Shown here piece by piece: positions 43,166 through 53,539 of a DNA stretch of 64,000 bases. The stretch is from Microvirga aerophila (lineage in GTDB: Bacteria > Pseudomonadota > Alphaproteobacteria > Rhizobiales > Beijerinckiaceae), in assembly GCF_003332305.1 (NCBI RefSeq), contig NZ_QOIO01000030.1:1-64000 (forward strand), in the 5' to 3' direction. A program made the translations under genes and the position numbers. The notes beneath the pieces are model-generated. The model saw only the letters and a program-made list of their open reading frames with translations, ran no database searches and was not told where the DNA came from. The first letter of the stretch is position 1. Each line of letters starts with the position of its first letter.

Positions 43166-44047
43166 ATGAAGATCGCAATCATCGGCTTTGGGGAGGCCGG
43201 CCAGAGCATATCACGTGGACTGGCGCCGAGCGCGAGCCAGGTCACCGCCTACGACTTGCGCTTCCAAGGAGCTGACCGGGCTAAGCTGCTTCAGCAAGCC
43301 CAGGATGACGGCGTCCTCACCCAGGACCGCCTGGTAGACGCGGTGGCCGGTGCCGACGTCATTCTCTCCACCGTGGTGGCCAACGTTGCCCTAAAGGTTG
43401 GAACGGATGTCGCCGACGTGCTTTCACCTGGTCAGGCCTTCGTGGATCTCAACTCGGTTTCACCTCGCACCAAGCAGGCCATCTCCCAGAAGATCGCGAA
43501 CAGCGGTGCGGATTTTGTGGAAGGCGCCGTCATGGCCCGAGTCGGCGCCGACGGGCACAAGACACCCATCCTTCTTGCGGGCCCGAAGGCTACCAGCCTG
43601 GCAGGCAGGCTGAACGGCATCGGCATGAACACCGAGGCGGTCGGCGAGACGATCGGACAGGCGTCAGCCAGCAAAATGCTGCGCAGCATCATGGCAAAGG
43701 GCATCTCCGCCCTGCTGCTGGAATGCCTGATCGCCGCCCACCGTTACAACATCGTGGACCGAATCCTGGACTCGATCGGCACCTCGTTCCCCGGTATCGA
43801 TTGGGACAAAACCTCGACCTACTATCTTGGCCGTATCGCGCTGCATGGCACGCGCATGGGCGCCGAGATGAAGGAGGTCGCCGATACGCTCTCCGACGTG
43901 GATATCGACCCCATCCTCGCCCTCGCCATCGGTGAACGCATCGCTTGGGGCGGCAAGCATCTCGCTGGGATTGACTGGCCGGACGACAAGCCAGGCGACC
44001 GTGAAGAGATCCTTGCCGCCCTCGAGCGCCGGTTGCGGGCGCATTGA
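43166..44047 (+). CDS. NAD(P)-dependent beta-hydroxyacid dehydrogenase-like protein
   Basis: The 293-residue product starts MKIAIIGFGEAGQSISRGLA (nucleotide motif GxGxxG). It has DVILSTVVANVALKVGTDVA, FVDLNSVSPRTKQAISQ and FVEGAVMARVGADGHKTPIL. The catalytic lysine lies in ASASKMLRSIMAKGISALLL. The C-terminal part (about residue 190 on) fits the DUF1932-type domain found in proteins annotated as 6-phosphogluconate or 3-hydroxyisobutyrate dehydrogenase-like. The true substrate is unknown. It sits 57 bp after the Gfo/Idh/MocA gene. Confidence 0.87.
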   Translation: MKIAIIGFGEAGQSISRGLAPSASQVTAYDLRFQGADRAKLLQQAQDDGVLTQDRLVDAVAGADVILSTVVANVALKVGTDVADVLSPGQAFVDLNSVSPRTKQAISQKIANSGADFVEGAVMARVGADGHKTPILLAGPKATSLAGRLNGIGMNTEAVGETIGQASASKMLRSIMAKGISALLLECLIAAHRYNIVDRILDSIGTSFPGIDWDKTSTYYLGRIALHGTRMGAEMKEVADTLSDVDIDPILALAIGERIAWGGKHLAGIDWPDDKPGDREEILAALERRLRAH

Positions 44048-44085
44048 CCTTCAACGGTTCTGTCTTCGAAAGAAAAGCTCCGGTT

Positions 44086-45453
44086 ATGAAATCAAAAAGC
44101 GCCCCGAAGCCCCAACTTTCCCCAGAGCTGCGCAAACGCCGCTATGCCGTCATAGGGGCGGGTGTTGCCGGGCTGTGTGCAGCGAAGTACCTCATCGAGG
44201 CCGGATTCGACGACGTGACGATCTTCGAGATCGGCACGCAGATCGGTGGCATCTGGTGCTACGAGAACGACAACGGCATGTCGTCGGCGTATCAGACGTT
44301 ACACATTAATTCCGCCAAGAACATAACGCACTTCCACGATTTTCCATTCCGCCCCGACGTCCAGTTGTTCCCAAGCCACAAGGACATGCACGAATACCTT
44401 GTGTCCTACGCGGAACACTTCGATCTTGTCCGGCGCATTCGGTTTGAATCCCGGGTGGTCGCGCTCGAGCCAACCGACCGCTATACCAGCAAGCAGCCCG
44501 AATGGAAGTTGAGGACGCAGGCGGGAGAAACGTTCACCTTTGATCACGTCATCGTGGCGAGCGGGCACCTGTCGGTCCCCCTCGACGACCCCAAGTTGAA
44601 GGCCGAGTTCGGCGGCGATTACCTGCACACGCATTATTACCGCCAACCGAAGCCTTTTGTCGGCAAGCGGGTCTGCATTGTGGGCGCTGGCAACAGTGCT
44701 TGCGACATTGCCAGCGACATCTGCATGACGGCGGATCGGACGGTGCTGGTGGCACGCTCGGGTGTGCAGATCGCGCCGAAGCTGATCTTTGGGCGTCCTT
44801 TCACCGATTTCACGATACTGTTCGACCGTGAGTGGTTCCCGGATCGGTTGCGGCGGTGGATCATCAACTTCTTCATCAGGCTGTTCCACGGCCGTATGAC
44901 AGATCTCGGCTTCAAGCCGCTGTCCCATCGCGCCCACGCGCTCAGCAACGCGGTCCTGGTGCAGCACATCGCCTACCGGCGTATAAATGTGAAGCAGGGC
45001 ATCAAGCGGGTTGATGACCGGACCATCGAGTTCGTGGACGGCACGCGTGAGGAGTTCGATACCCTTATCGGTGGCACGGGATATCGGTACGAAATTCCCT
45101 TCCTGTCTCAAGACATCGTGCCCACGGCGGACAACAAGATCGAGCTCTACAAGCGTATCGTGCCGCCCGATTGGCGTGGCCTTTACATGGTCGGCTTTCT
45201 GAACACGACAACGTCGCTGCCTAACGCCTTCGAACACCAGATGCGCTGGCTCATTCCGCTGGAGACCGGGCAGGCCGTGTTGCCGAGCCCCGACGAGATG
45301 CGCCAGGACATAGCGGCCAAGCACGCTTTCATTGCCAAGCACTACTACGCTTCGGCACGGCACACGATCGAGGAGCCGCATATGATCTACCTGCCTGAGT
45401 TGCGTAAATCCCGCCGTGAGCTGATGAAGCGCGCAGCTCGCGTCCGGTCGTGA
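44086..45453 (+). CDS. flavin-containing monooxygenase
   Basis: The 455-residue product has two Rossmann motifs: YAVIGAGVAGLCAAKYLIEA for FAD near residue 20 and CIVGAGNSACDIASDI for NADPH near residue 200. The flavin-monooxygenase fingerprint (FxGxxxHxxxY) reads FGGDYLHTHYYRQPKPFVGK. It could be a class B N/S-oxygenase or a Baeyer-Villiger enzyme; with a cyclase-family hydrolase in the same operon, lactone formation from a cyclic ketone is a fair hypothesis. I start it at ATG 44086; a TTG at 44044 overlaps the upstream stop. Confidence 0.9.
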   Translation: MKSKSAPKPQLSPELRKRRYAVIGAGVAGLCAAKYLIEAGFDDVTIFEIGTQIGGIWCYENDNGMSSAYQTLHINSAKNITHFHDFPFRPDVQLFPSHKDMHEYLVSYAEHFDLVRRIRFESRVVALEPTDRYTSKQPEWKLRTQAGETFTFDHVIVASGHLSVPLDDPKLKAEFGGDYLHTHYYRQPKPFVGKRVCIVGAGNSACDIASDICMTADRTVLVARSGVQIAPKLIFGRPFTDFTILFDREWFPDRLRRWIINFFIRLFHGRMTDLGFKPLSHRAHALSNAVLVQHIAYRRINVKQGIKRVDDRTIEFVDGTREEFDTLIGGTGYRYEIPFLSQDIVPTADNKIELYKRIVPPDWRGLYMVGFLNTTTSLPNAFEHQMRWLIPLETGQAVLPSPDEMRQDIAAKHAFIAKHYYASARHTIEEPHMIYLPELRKSRRELMKRAARVRS

Positions 45454-45520
45454 TTGCGCTCGCTGTCCCGAACCAACCATCACCCAAGACTCAGCGACTG
45501 CTGCGCATAGAGGAATAAAC

Positions 45521-46582
<1,062 letters not shown>

Positions 46583-46648
46583 TGCGGTTTTCCGGTGAGG
46601 AGGATCCAGCTCACCGTCAAAAAATGCGGCATTTCCTTCGATGCTCGA

Positions 46649-46680
46649 GCGGATTTCGATTCCATCGAAATGTAAACCGC
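46649..46680. repeat. dispersed hairpin repeat after the ABC ATPase gene
   Basis: GCGGATTTCGATTCCATCGA and its continuation to CCGC form a stem (TTTCGA/TCGAAA, extended by GCGG/CCGC) around a TTCCA loop. The surrounding TCTAGAGC-like boundary is common in intergenic repeats of Hyphomicrobiales. It may also help terminate the operon. Confidence 0.45.
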
Positions 46681-46854
46681 TCTAGCGCATTGGGTGATGT
46701 CACATAAACCTGGGAAGATAGCAATAAGGGGCCAGCACAAGATCCGTTCCTGGTTGAGCGCCGGCATTATCAACCAAACGCAGCTTTTCCTTGGAAACGC
46801 AGGCTTTGCGTGAGACTCTGATTGCAAATTCAGCAGTGGGAGCGGGAGGTCGCA

Positions 46855-47381
46855 ATGGAAGTGTCTGTGCGCGAGGTGCTGTCGGGTATCACCACGATGC
46901 GAGACATGGTCAAAGCCTTCCAGAATGAAGCTCATTGTCGGCGTCTAGTTCAGGCCATGGTCTGGCCCAAGGGACGGATTTGCCCGGCTTGTGGCTATCG
47001 CCGCTCCATCGCCCTAACCGGCCGCGAGAATGGGAAGCGAGCCCGATCTGGGCTCTACCAATGCTCAAGCGGCACCTGCCGGTTCCAATTCACCGTTACC
47101 ACCCGCACACCTTTGCACGCGACGAAACTGCCTTTGCGGACTTGGCTCTCTGGCCTGTGGCTGATGCTGCAGTCGGACAAGGGGATCTCGTCCATCCGTC
47201 TGGCCGAGGCACTTGGCGTCAGTCAGCCGACGGCCTGGCGCATGGGTCATGCTCTCCGCCTGATGGTCGGACGCGAGCGGGCCCTCGATGGAGTGGTTGA
47301 AATCGACGGCCTCTATCTAGGCGGTAAGCCGCGGCGGGAGGTGGATTATTCTCCACCAGGGCGTGGACGCAAAGGCCAACC
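46855..47381 (+). pseudogene. IS1595-family transposase, truncated by an IS630 element
   Basis: From ATG 46855, after GGGAGG, the frame encodes the IS1595 N-terminal zinc-ribbon (RICPACGYRRSIALTGREN, then QCSSGTCRFQFTVT) and the helix-turn-helix LAEALGVSQPTAWRMGHAL. The first catalytic region VEIDGLYLGGKPRREVD is also present. The gene is cut at 47381 by insertion of the IS630 element and no C-terminal part is recognisable after 48487. Confidence 0.85.
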
Positions 47382-47443
47382 TAATGATCTTCACGAAGGT
47401 GGTGTAACATAGGGTGATGTCGATCATCGTGAGGAGGTGCGCG

Positions 47444-48477
47444 ATGGAGGACAACGTTTGGCGTCCGGCGCATCTGACGCCGGAGCAGATGGAGGAGCGC
47501 CGTCTGGCGGCCGCGAGACTGTTGCGGCAGGGGCGGCTCTCCCAGGCCGACATCGCCCGGCGGCTGGGCGTCAGTCGCGCCAGTATCTCCCGTTGGGCCG
47601 CCACCCTGGCTCAGCAGGGGCGGCGCGGATTGGCCACCCGCGTCCGAACAGGACGAGAGCCGCGCCTCGATGAGAAGGCCTGGGCTCGTCTGGGCCGGCT
47701 CCTGGATCGGGGCGCCATAGGGGCGGGCTTTGCCACCGAGCGCTGGACCCTCCAGCGTATCGCCGTCCTGGTCGAGCGCGAGTTTGGGGTTCACTACCAT
47801 CCGCGCTATCTGGAGCGGCCGCTGAAGGCCCATGGTTTCAGCGTGCAGCGTCCGGCCACAAGGGCCAAGGAGCGCGACGAGCTCGTGATCGCGGTCTGGC
47901 CCAAGCGCGACTGGATTGTTTTAAAAAGAAGGCCCAGCGGGAGCGCCGCACGCTTCTCCTCTGGGACGAGACCGGCCACAGCTTCCGCGCCCGGCCAGGC
48001 ACCACCTGGGCGCGGCGCGGGATCACCCCGGTCCTCCAGCGGGTGAGTAAGCGGCGCGAGGTGTCGAGCCTCGTGGCGATCACGCCTGACGGGCGGCTGT
48101 ATGCCCGCCACTTCCGCACCAGCGTCACGAGCCCGACCGTGATCTCGGCCTTGCGGTATTTCCGGCGCCAAATCGGCACGCCGCTGCTGGTGGTCTGGGA
48201 TCGGCTCAACGCCCATCAATCACAGCTCACCACCGCCTTCATCGCGGCCCATGCGCAGGACTTGGCCGTGGCCTACCTGCCGGCTTATGCGCCCGAACTC
48301 AATCCGGAGGAGCAGTGCAATGCGTTCGTCAAGCGAGCTATGGAGAATGCGCTACCCGGATCCGTCGACGACCTGCACCGTCTGGTGCGTCTTGAGTTCG
48401 CCCGCCTGCAGCGACGACCCAAGATGATCGTCGGCTTCTTTCGACACGCAGGCCTCTCCGTCACAGGACATTCGTGA
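47444..48477 (+). CDS. IS630-family transposase, likely made by -1 frameshifting
   Basis: ATG 47444 follows GAGGAGGTG. The first frame has a helix-turn-helix (LSQADIARRLGVSRASISRW) and the IS630 DNA-binding part up to AVWPKRDWIV. At 47920-47926 lies T TTA AAA, a canonical X XXY YYZ slippery heptamer. Shifting back one base gives KKAQRERRTLLLWDETGHSF, with the first catalytic aspartate, then LLVVWDRLNAHQSQL and YLPAYAPELNPEEQCNAFVK, the remaining DDE residues. Both frames are otherwise intact, so this looks like programmed frameshifting rather than decay. Confidence 0.8.
47920..47926 (+). promoter_or_regulatory. -1 ribosomal frameshift slippery site
   Basis: TTTAAAA is read T TTA AAA in the first transposase frame, followed by AGAAGGCCC. 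The -1 frame continues into the catalytic domain. Several IS families use such sites to set transposase level. Confidence 0.7.
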
Positions 48478-48486
48478 AGATCATTA

Positions 48487-48979
48487 AATGGCTCGAGGCG
48501 GATCTTATCGGGATTTCTGCATCAGCGGCATGAGCAGACATTCATTGAGGTCACTCTACGTTACACTTTGACCTGTTCCGGATCGTCAGTGGCGCGCACT
48601 CCCACCCAGAGTGATTTCCCGTGCGACTTCGACGTTCCCTAATTCCCGCCCCTGAAATCTGCCGCCTCCTATCAGGATTGGTGAAGTTTCCTTAAAGCAA
48701 TCGACATGCCCGCTGCATCACGATCACCTCACCTCCTCACGAGGATCGACGCCACTCTATGTTCCACCCGTACGTGAGGATCAATAGACGATATTCGGTG
48801 CGTGCAGCAGGGACTCTGTGCATTTCGGCTCTCCGTCGAATGGGAGATCTAGCGGAAGCCGGGCATTTCCTTATGACTGAGGAATCTCATAATGAAATTT
48901 AGTCCAAGGGTTTGACTATCGCTCAGTGAGCACATTCTTGTTAACGGTGACACTGGCTTTAATAGGGGAATTGTACACG
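48487..48979. other. intergenic, nothing recognised
   Basis: About 490 bp follow the IS630 element with no gene identified. It should hold the promoter of the truncated gene at 48980. Confidence 0.4.
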
Positions 48980-49147
48980 GTGAGCAGCAATCAAAGGGCG
49001 CTTATAGATCTCGACAATTCGCGCTCCTGGCCTCTCGATCTGATCGCGTTCCTTGAAAGTCGTCATGATCTGTTTGCGGATTGGGAAGTCGGGAAAAAAC
49101 GATTCAGCGCCCGCGAATACGATATCGCAGTCTATGGGTTGATCGAT
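48980..49147 (+). pseudogene. hypothetical gene, 5' part cut by IS6
   Basis: From GTG 48980, about ten bases after AGGGG, the frame encodes SSNQRALIDLDNSRSWPLDL and AFLESRHDLFADWEVGKKRF, then SAREYDIAVYGL. It reaches the IS6 left end at 49148. The composition looks like a real cytoplasmic protein, but I do not recognise the family. The 3' part is not found beyond the IS. Confidence 0.4.
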
Positions 49148-49960
49148 GGCACCGTTGCATTAACCTCGGCCGTATAGCGAGGAGCGGTTCATCAAGGATC
49201 CGCTCCCGTGTCTCTGTTCAAGCGCCGTCGCTTCCCAGTCGAGATCATCCTGCTGTGCGTGCGCTGGTACTGCAAGTACGGCATCAGCTATCGCGATCTC
49301 GCCGAGATGATGTCCGAACGCGGTGTCGCTGTTGACCCATCCACGATCTTCCGTTGGGTTCAGCGCTATGCTCCGGAGATGGAGAAACGGATCCGGCCCT
49401 ACCAGGGACCTCGCTCAGGCTCCTGGAGGGTGGACGAGACCTACGTCCGTGTCGGAGGCAGGTGGAAATACCTGTTTCGCGCGGTCGACAAGCACGGTCG
49501 GTTGATCGCCTCCATGCTGTCTAATCGCCGCAATACCAACGCCGCTTATCGTTTCTTGCGTAGGGCCATCAAGGCGATGAGCACCTATCCGCCATCCTCG
49601 ATCACAACCGACAGACTGGCGTCGTATCCCAGGGCAATCCTGCGCCTGCAAAACGAAGGGCTGCTGTCGAAGGATGTCGAACACCGCACCTCGAAATATC
49701 TGAATAACATCCTTGAGGCGGATCATGGCGCGCTCAAGCGCGTGATCCGTCCGACGCGCGGCTTTCAGACGCTGAAAACCGCCGTCGCGACCCTGAAGGG
49801 TTTTGAAATCATGCGTATGATCCGCCGCGGTCATTGCATCCAGCGGAAACGTCAGGCGACTGGCGAAGTCCGTCTCGTCAATCAGCTCTTCGGACTTGCT
49901 GCCTGAGCGGCCCGTTCGACGGGGTTCGTTGAGCGCTTTTCAAGTTACTGCAACAGTGCC
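49148..49960 (+). mobile_element. IS6-family insertion sequence, complete
   Basis: The ends GGCACCGTTGCATTAAC (49148-49164) and GTTACTGCAACAGTGCC (49944-49960) are inverted repeats matching at 15 of 17 positions. The 813-bp length is normal for IS6/IS26-type elements. Flanking 8-mers differ, so no target duplication is visible. Its left end resembles that of the MITE at 14481. Confidence 0.9.
49208..49906 (+). CDS. IS6-family transposase
   Basis: This intact 232-residue DDE transposase starts MSLFKRRRFPVEIILLCVRW. YRDLAEMMSERGVAVDPSTI is the helix-turn-helix. The catalytic residues lie in GSWRVDETYVRVGGRWKYLF (first Asp), SITTDRLASYP (second Asp) and NNILEADHGALKRVIRP (Glu). IS6 elements move by replicative cointegration, which can carry intervening DNA between two copies. 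Confidence 0.95.
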   Translation: MSLFKRRRFPVEIILLCVRWYCKYGISYRDLAEMMSERGVAVDPSTIFRWVQRYAPEMEKRIRPYQGPRSGSWRVDETYVRVGGRWKYLFRAVDKHGRLIASMLSNRRNTNAAYRFLRRAIKAMSTYPPSSITTDRLASYPRAILRLQNEGLLSKDVEHRTSKYLNNILEADHGALKRVIRPTRGFQTLKTAVATLKGFEIMRMIRRGHCIQRKRQATGEVRLVNQLFGLAA

Positions 49961-49962
49961 AG

Positions 49963-50145
49963 CGCGATGACATCTGCTCGGTGGGCCAGACGGTTGCAGC
50001 CCACGATCTCTGCTCGCAGCTGCCCCCATTCAGGAAACGCCACCACCTGCAGACCGGCGTCGGCCACTACGGCGTGTTCTCGGGCAGGAAGTGGGAAACC
50101 CAAGTCTATCCGGTCGTGCGGAACTTCATAGTGTCGAACAACTGA
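49963..50145 (+). pseudogene. phaZ: polyhydroxybutyrate depolymerase, C-terminal fragment
   Basis: Immediately after the IS6 right end the frame reads RDDICSVGQTVAAHDLCSQL and QTGVGHYGVFSGRKWETQVY, ending VVRNFIVSNN. This matches the C-terminus of intracellular PHB depolymerases, including the catalytic histidine region GVGHYGVF. Only about 60 of some 400 residues remain. It marks the right-hand host sequence cut by the IS6 junction. Confidence 0.75.
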
Positions 50146-50412
50146 CAAGGCGCATGTCCGCCCTACGACCGGCGGCTTGTCAGGGACGACGAGCGTCGGT
50201 TCGCAACCAATGACATCCTGCGCCATCTCGGCATCGGGCACATCCTGCTGGGCCATCTCACCCGGAGAGTAAGATGGTTCCTCACCAATCTCTAAATGCC
50301 TGCATCCGGTGCTCCAGCTCGTTTAAGCGTCGGCGCATCCTAAAAGGAATGCCAAGCATCCTGCGGCACCACGTCTCAATCACGCAACTGCAGGTTCGGG
50401 TCGATGCACTCG

Positions 50413-50800
50413 CTAATGCACTGGCGGGCGGGAGACAGCGATCCCTGCGGCCTCCAGTGCATAAGCGGCACGAAGGCAAAGATCCTCCCGCCATGGAGGC
50501 CCGATCAGCTGGACGCCGATTGGAAGTGTGTTTGAAAAGATCGGAACGGAGACCACCGGAACGCCCACACAGGAGATAGGTTGGGTGAAGAGCCCGAGAT
50601 TAGGTCGGATTGGCACCTGCTCACCGCGCACTCCCATCATAGCCTGCCCGATCCGTGGTGCGGAACAGGGCGTTGCGGGCGCTATAATGAGATCCGTCTT
50701 GCGGAACACTCCCATCATGGAGTCATGAAACCAACGCTGGACGCGCTGGGCTTGGATCACCCAAGCGCGGATCATCACTCGCCTCCCTGGATCAGCTCTC
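50413..50800 (-). pseudogene. amidase (AtzE/GatA-like), C-terminal fragment
   Basis: The minus-strand frame encodes AWVIQAQRVQRWFHDSM, DLIIAPATPCSAPRIGQ, VPIRPNLGLFTQPISCVGVP and LPIGVQLIGPPWREDLCLRA. This is the C-terminal third of an amidase-signature enzyme of the AtzE/GatA type. The upstream part with the Ser-Ser-Lys triad is missing, so it is inactive. Confidence 0.75.
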
Positions 50801-50864
50801 TAGAGCACTAATCTAACGCGACATCGCCAAAGTTGAACCGACGCTGCCGTATACACGAACAGGG

Positions 50865-51818
50865 TCAGGTACGCTCCTCCAGCTCCTCATTGAGCGGGTG
50901 GAGGTCGCGGACCATCTGGTGGAGGCGGGAGGTATCGAGGTGGGTGTAGATCTGGGTGGTCTCGATGCCGGCGTGCCCCAGCAGCTCCTGCAGCACCCGC
51001 AGGTCAGTACCACCTGAATGCATATGGGTGGCAAAGGCATGGCGCAGCACGTGCGGCGAGACCCGGTCGGGGTTGGACAGTCCCGCGGCCACGGCCGCTT
51101 CCTTGATCTCGAGCAGCGCCGCCTGGCGCGTCAGTGCTTTCGTGCCGTTGCGGACCGAATGAAACAGCCAGGGGGAGGGCGGTCCTCGAGAGTAGGCGGC
51201 AGCAAGGCTCTGCCACTGGGCGATCGCCGCAATCGCCCGGTTGTGGAGGGGCACGAGCCGCTGCTTGTCGCCCTTGCCGCGGACCAAGAGCATGCGGGTG
51301 CCGGGACGGGCAGCATCGGAGGGCAGCGACAGGGCCTCGCTGATGCGCATGCCCGAAGCATAGAGGGTCTCGAACAGCGCCGCCCGCCGGGCATAGCCGG
51401 CCTGGCGGTAGAGGCCCACCGAGGGGTCAGCCGCAAGCGCATGGGCGGTCTCCAGGAGGGCTTCGGTTTCGTCGACTGACAGCACGAAGGGCAGCTTCCT
51501 GGGTCGCTTCATGGTGGTCATGGTGGCGGTCGGATCGCGGGAGCCCAGCTCCTCTGCGATCAGGAAGCGGTGCAGCCCCCGGACCACAGTGATGCGGCGG
51601 GCGATCGTTGATCCGGCATAGCCGCGCTGATCAAGGTGCGCGATGTAGTCCCGCACCCGCTCCAAGGTGACCTCGTCGAAGCCGAGTTGCTGATCCTCCA
51701 GCCAGCCGAGATAGCAGGTGAGGTCGTCGGTGTAAGTGGCGATGGTGCCGGCCGCGGCTCCGAGTTCAGTTGCAAGCGCATCGAGCCAGAGCTGGGCGAG
51801 GCGTCGGTTGGCACGCAT
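50865..51818 (-). CDS. tyrosine recombinase (XerC/XerD-like)
   Basis: The 317-residue product from ATG 51818 (AGGAGG upstream) has a SAM-like core-binding domain and a C-terminal catalytic domain. All active-site residues are visible: Arg in YASGMRISEALSL, Lys in GKGDKQRLVPL, His-x-x-Arg in HVLRHAFATHM, His in LLGHAGIETTQ and the nucleophile Tyr in IYTHLD. It resembles chromosome-dimer or plasmid-dimer recombinases of about 300 residues. The frame is open back to 51893. It may serve dimer resolution, or be the integrase of an element whose other parts are lost. Confidence 0.92.
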   Translation of the reverse strand: MRANRRLAQLWLDALATELGAAAGTIATYTDDLTCYLGWLEDQQLGFDEVTLERVRDYIAHLDQRGYAGSTIARRITVVRGLHRFLIAEELGSRDPTATMTTMKRPRKLPFVLSVDETEALLETAHALAADPSVGLYRQAGYARRAALFETLYASGMRISEALSLPSDAARPGTRMLLVRGKGDKQRLVPLHNRAIAAIAQWQSLAAAYSRGPPSPWLFHSVRNGTKALTRQAALLEIKEAAVAAGLSNPDRVSPHVLRHAFATHMHSGGTDLRVLQELLGHAGIETTQIYTHLDTSRLHQMVRDLHPLNEELEERT

Positions 51819-52395
51819 GAAATCCTCCTGATTGGAGGAACCTGCCATGGCACCGGTTACCGAGTTCTTGTCAAAGCTCCGCAGACCGCTCATCGGCTCC
51901 GGTCTGAATACCTATACGGTCTGTCGCGAACACATTTCTGAAAGAGGAGATGTGGACTGGGCTGAGACACCAAATCAGGAGTTGTTATTATGTATGGGGG
52001 TTAAGCTTTGGTATCATAGCGACCGTAACCTCATCGCGATTTACGATATGTCGCGTTAATCATCTATCGTTTGCACCGACGGATCCTTCTGAATGGCCCG
52101 CAGGACTGGAAGTGCCGATCTGCCGCTACACAGTGGTCATATTCTAGAATGGCCTGCTGATCGCATGACCTGCCTACGCGCCGTCATCGAAATGGATTGG
52201 CATTCGTATGGCATCACAACCAGTGTTATTGGCGCCCTCAAGCGCAGCCTTACTCACTCTCTGGAGAGTTTAGCATTCATGTTTAATGTCTGGAGCGCAT
52301 CTTCGATACCGGGATCCTCATCCGACGGGTCATTGATCGCACTGTCCCATAGTGACTGGGTTTCCCCTCGCACGGCATGAACCTAAACCAGTCAG
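51819..52395. other. intergenic, nothing recognised
   Basis: No gene or clear regulatory site is seen in about 575 bp between the recombinase and the LacI-type gene. It should contain their divergent promoters. Confidence 0.45.
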
Positions 52396-53396
52396 ATGGA
52401 CCATCGCACGCCAGCCAAAATGTCGGACGTCGCGCGCCGAGCGGGCGTATCGTTGATGACCGTTTCCAACGCGTTCCAGCAACCAGGAAAAGTGCGGCCC
52501 GAAACCAGGGCGCGGGTCTTAGCCGCAGCGACCGAGCTTGGCTATATCCCCAATCTCATCGCGGGGAATCTGGCATCTGGCCGCAGCAGGGTCATTGCGG
52601 CCATCGTGCCGTCTCTGCGCAATTCCAACTTCGCCCGCATGATACAAGGAATGACCGACCAGCTCGAGAAGCACGGCTACGAGCTTTTGCTCGCGACTGC
52701 CGATACGCCGGAGCGTGAGGTCAAGGCGATCACGACCTTTCTCGGATTGCGGGTCGATGGTCTTGTGCTCACCGGCACCGGACACAGCCGGGATGTCAGG
52801 TCATTGCTCGAGGCGGCGCGACTGCCGGTCGTCGAGACCTGGAATCTCGATGGCCCTTACATCGACATGGCGGTAGGCTTCCCAATTATCAGGCCGCCCG
52901 ACAAATGGGCGAGTTAATGATAGGGCGCGGCTATCGCTATATCGGCTTTGCCGGATACGAACCGCGGGATCTGCGGTTCCGGGAGCGGCAACGTGGTTTC
53001 CAGGACGTTCTGGAGGCAGCCGGCCTGCGCACCGACCTTCTGTTTTTTGGCCCGGAATCGCTCGGCTTCTCAGGCGGACGGGCGGCGCTTGATCACCTTC
53101 TCGGCATCGAACCCAATCTTCAGGCCATCTTCTGCGTCACTGACATCTTTGCCGTGGGGGCGATGTACGAGTGTATGCGAAGGGGTTGGCCGGTGCCGGA
53201 ACGGCTGGCCGTGACAGGATACGGTGATTATGAAATCGCCGCTGAGGTCCCGCCTGGCCTTACAACCATCAGCACCCGGGGCTACACCATCGGGACTGTC
53301 GCCGCGAAGCTTTTATTAGCAAAGGCAGACCGCCGCACCATTGAGGAACCAGTCCAAGATGTGGGTTTTGAGATGGTTCTGCGGGGAAGCATCTGA
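52396..53396 (+). pseudogene. LacI-family regulator, frameshifted
   Basis: The first frame (52396-52917) carries the LacI helix-turn-helix (AKMSDVARRAGVSLMTVSNA) and VDGLVLTGTGHSRDVRSLLE. After VGF, near 52880, a one-base deletion shifts the frame. The rest continues as NYQAARQMGELMIGRGYRYI, IFCVTDIFAVGAMYECMRRG and RLAVTGYGDYEIAAEVPPG. Apart from this single lesion the gene is complete (about 333 residues). It would control the downstream hyuAB operon; recent loss or sequencing error are both possible. Confidence 0.8.
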
Positions 53397-53477
53397 TCGC
53401 CTTCCAGCTGTCGAAGCAAGTCCTCTTCTTTTTCTCCCTGCATCGTTGCTGGGCAGATCGCTGCTGCGTTTTCGCGC

Positions 53478-53507
53478 TTGACCTCACTGCAGAACCATAA
53501 ATTATAG
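53478..53507 (+). promoter_or_regulatory. hyu operon promoter
   Basis: TTGACC (53478-53483) and TTATAG (53502-53507), spaced 18 bp, form a good sigma-70-like promoter 33 bp before the DUF1028 start. Confidence 0.55.
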
Positions 53508-53515
53508 CGCTACAA
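53502..53515. promoter_or_regulatory. candidate LacI-type operator
   Basis: TTATAGCGCTACAA is palindromic except for one base pair and has the central GCGC typical of LacI-family operators. It overlaps the -10 box, where a repressor would block transcription. It differs from the operators at 22-25 kb, so it should belong to the frameshifted LacI gene at 52396. Confidence 0.5.
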
Positions 53516-53539
53516 CTCATGGTAGCCCTTGGAGGGACT

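Larger units (their letters stand above)
47382..48486 (+). mobile_element. IS630-family insertion sequence
   Basis: Sixteen-base inverted ends TAATGATCTTCACGAA (47382-47397) and its complement (48471-48486) enclose the transposase gene. With the outermost TA as the duplicated target, the element is about 1.1 kb. It is inserted in the IS1595 transposase gene. Confidence 0.85.

Noticed and set aside
46593-46616. CGGTGAG/CTCACCG stem after the ABC ATPase as a Rho-independent terminator
   Set aside because: The plus strand has a run of A, not T, after the stem, so it would not work in the needed direction.
50282-50494. 70-codon minus-strand frame next to the amidase fragment as an AtzG-like partner
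   Set aside because: The length is similar but the sequence lacks the pattern of that family.
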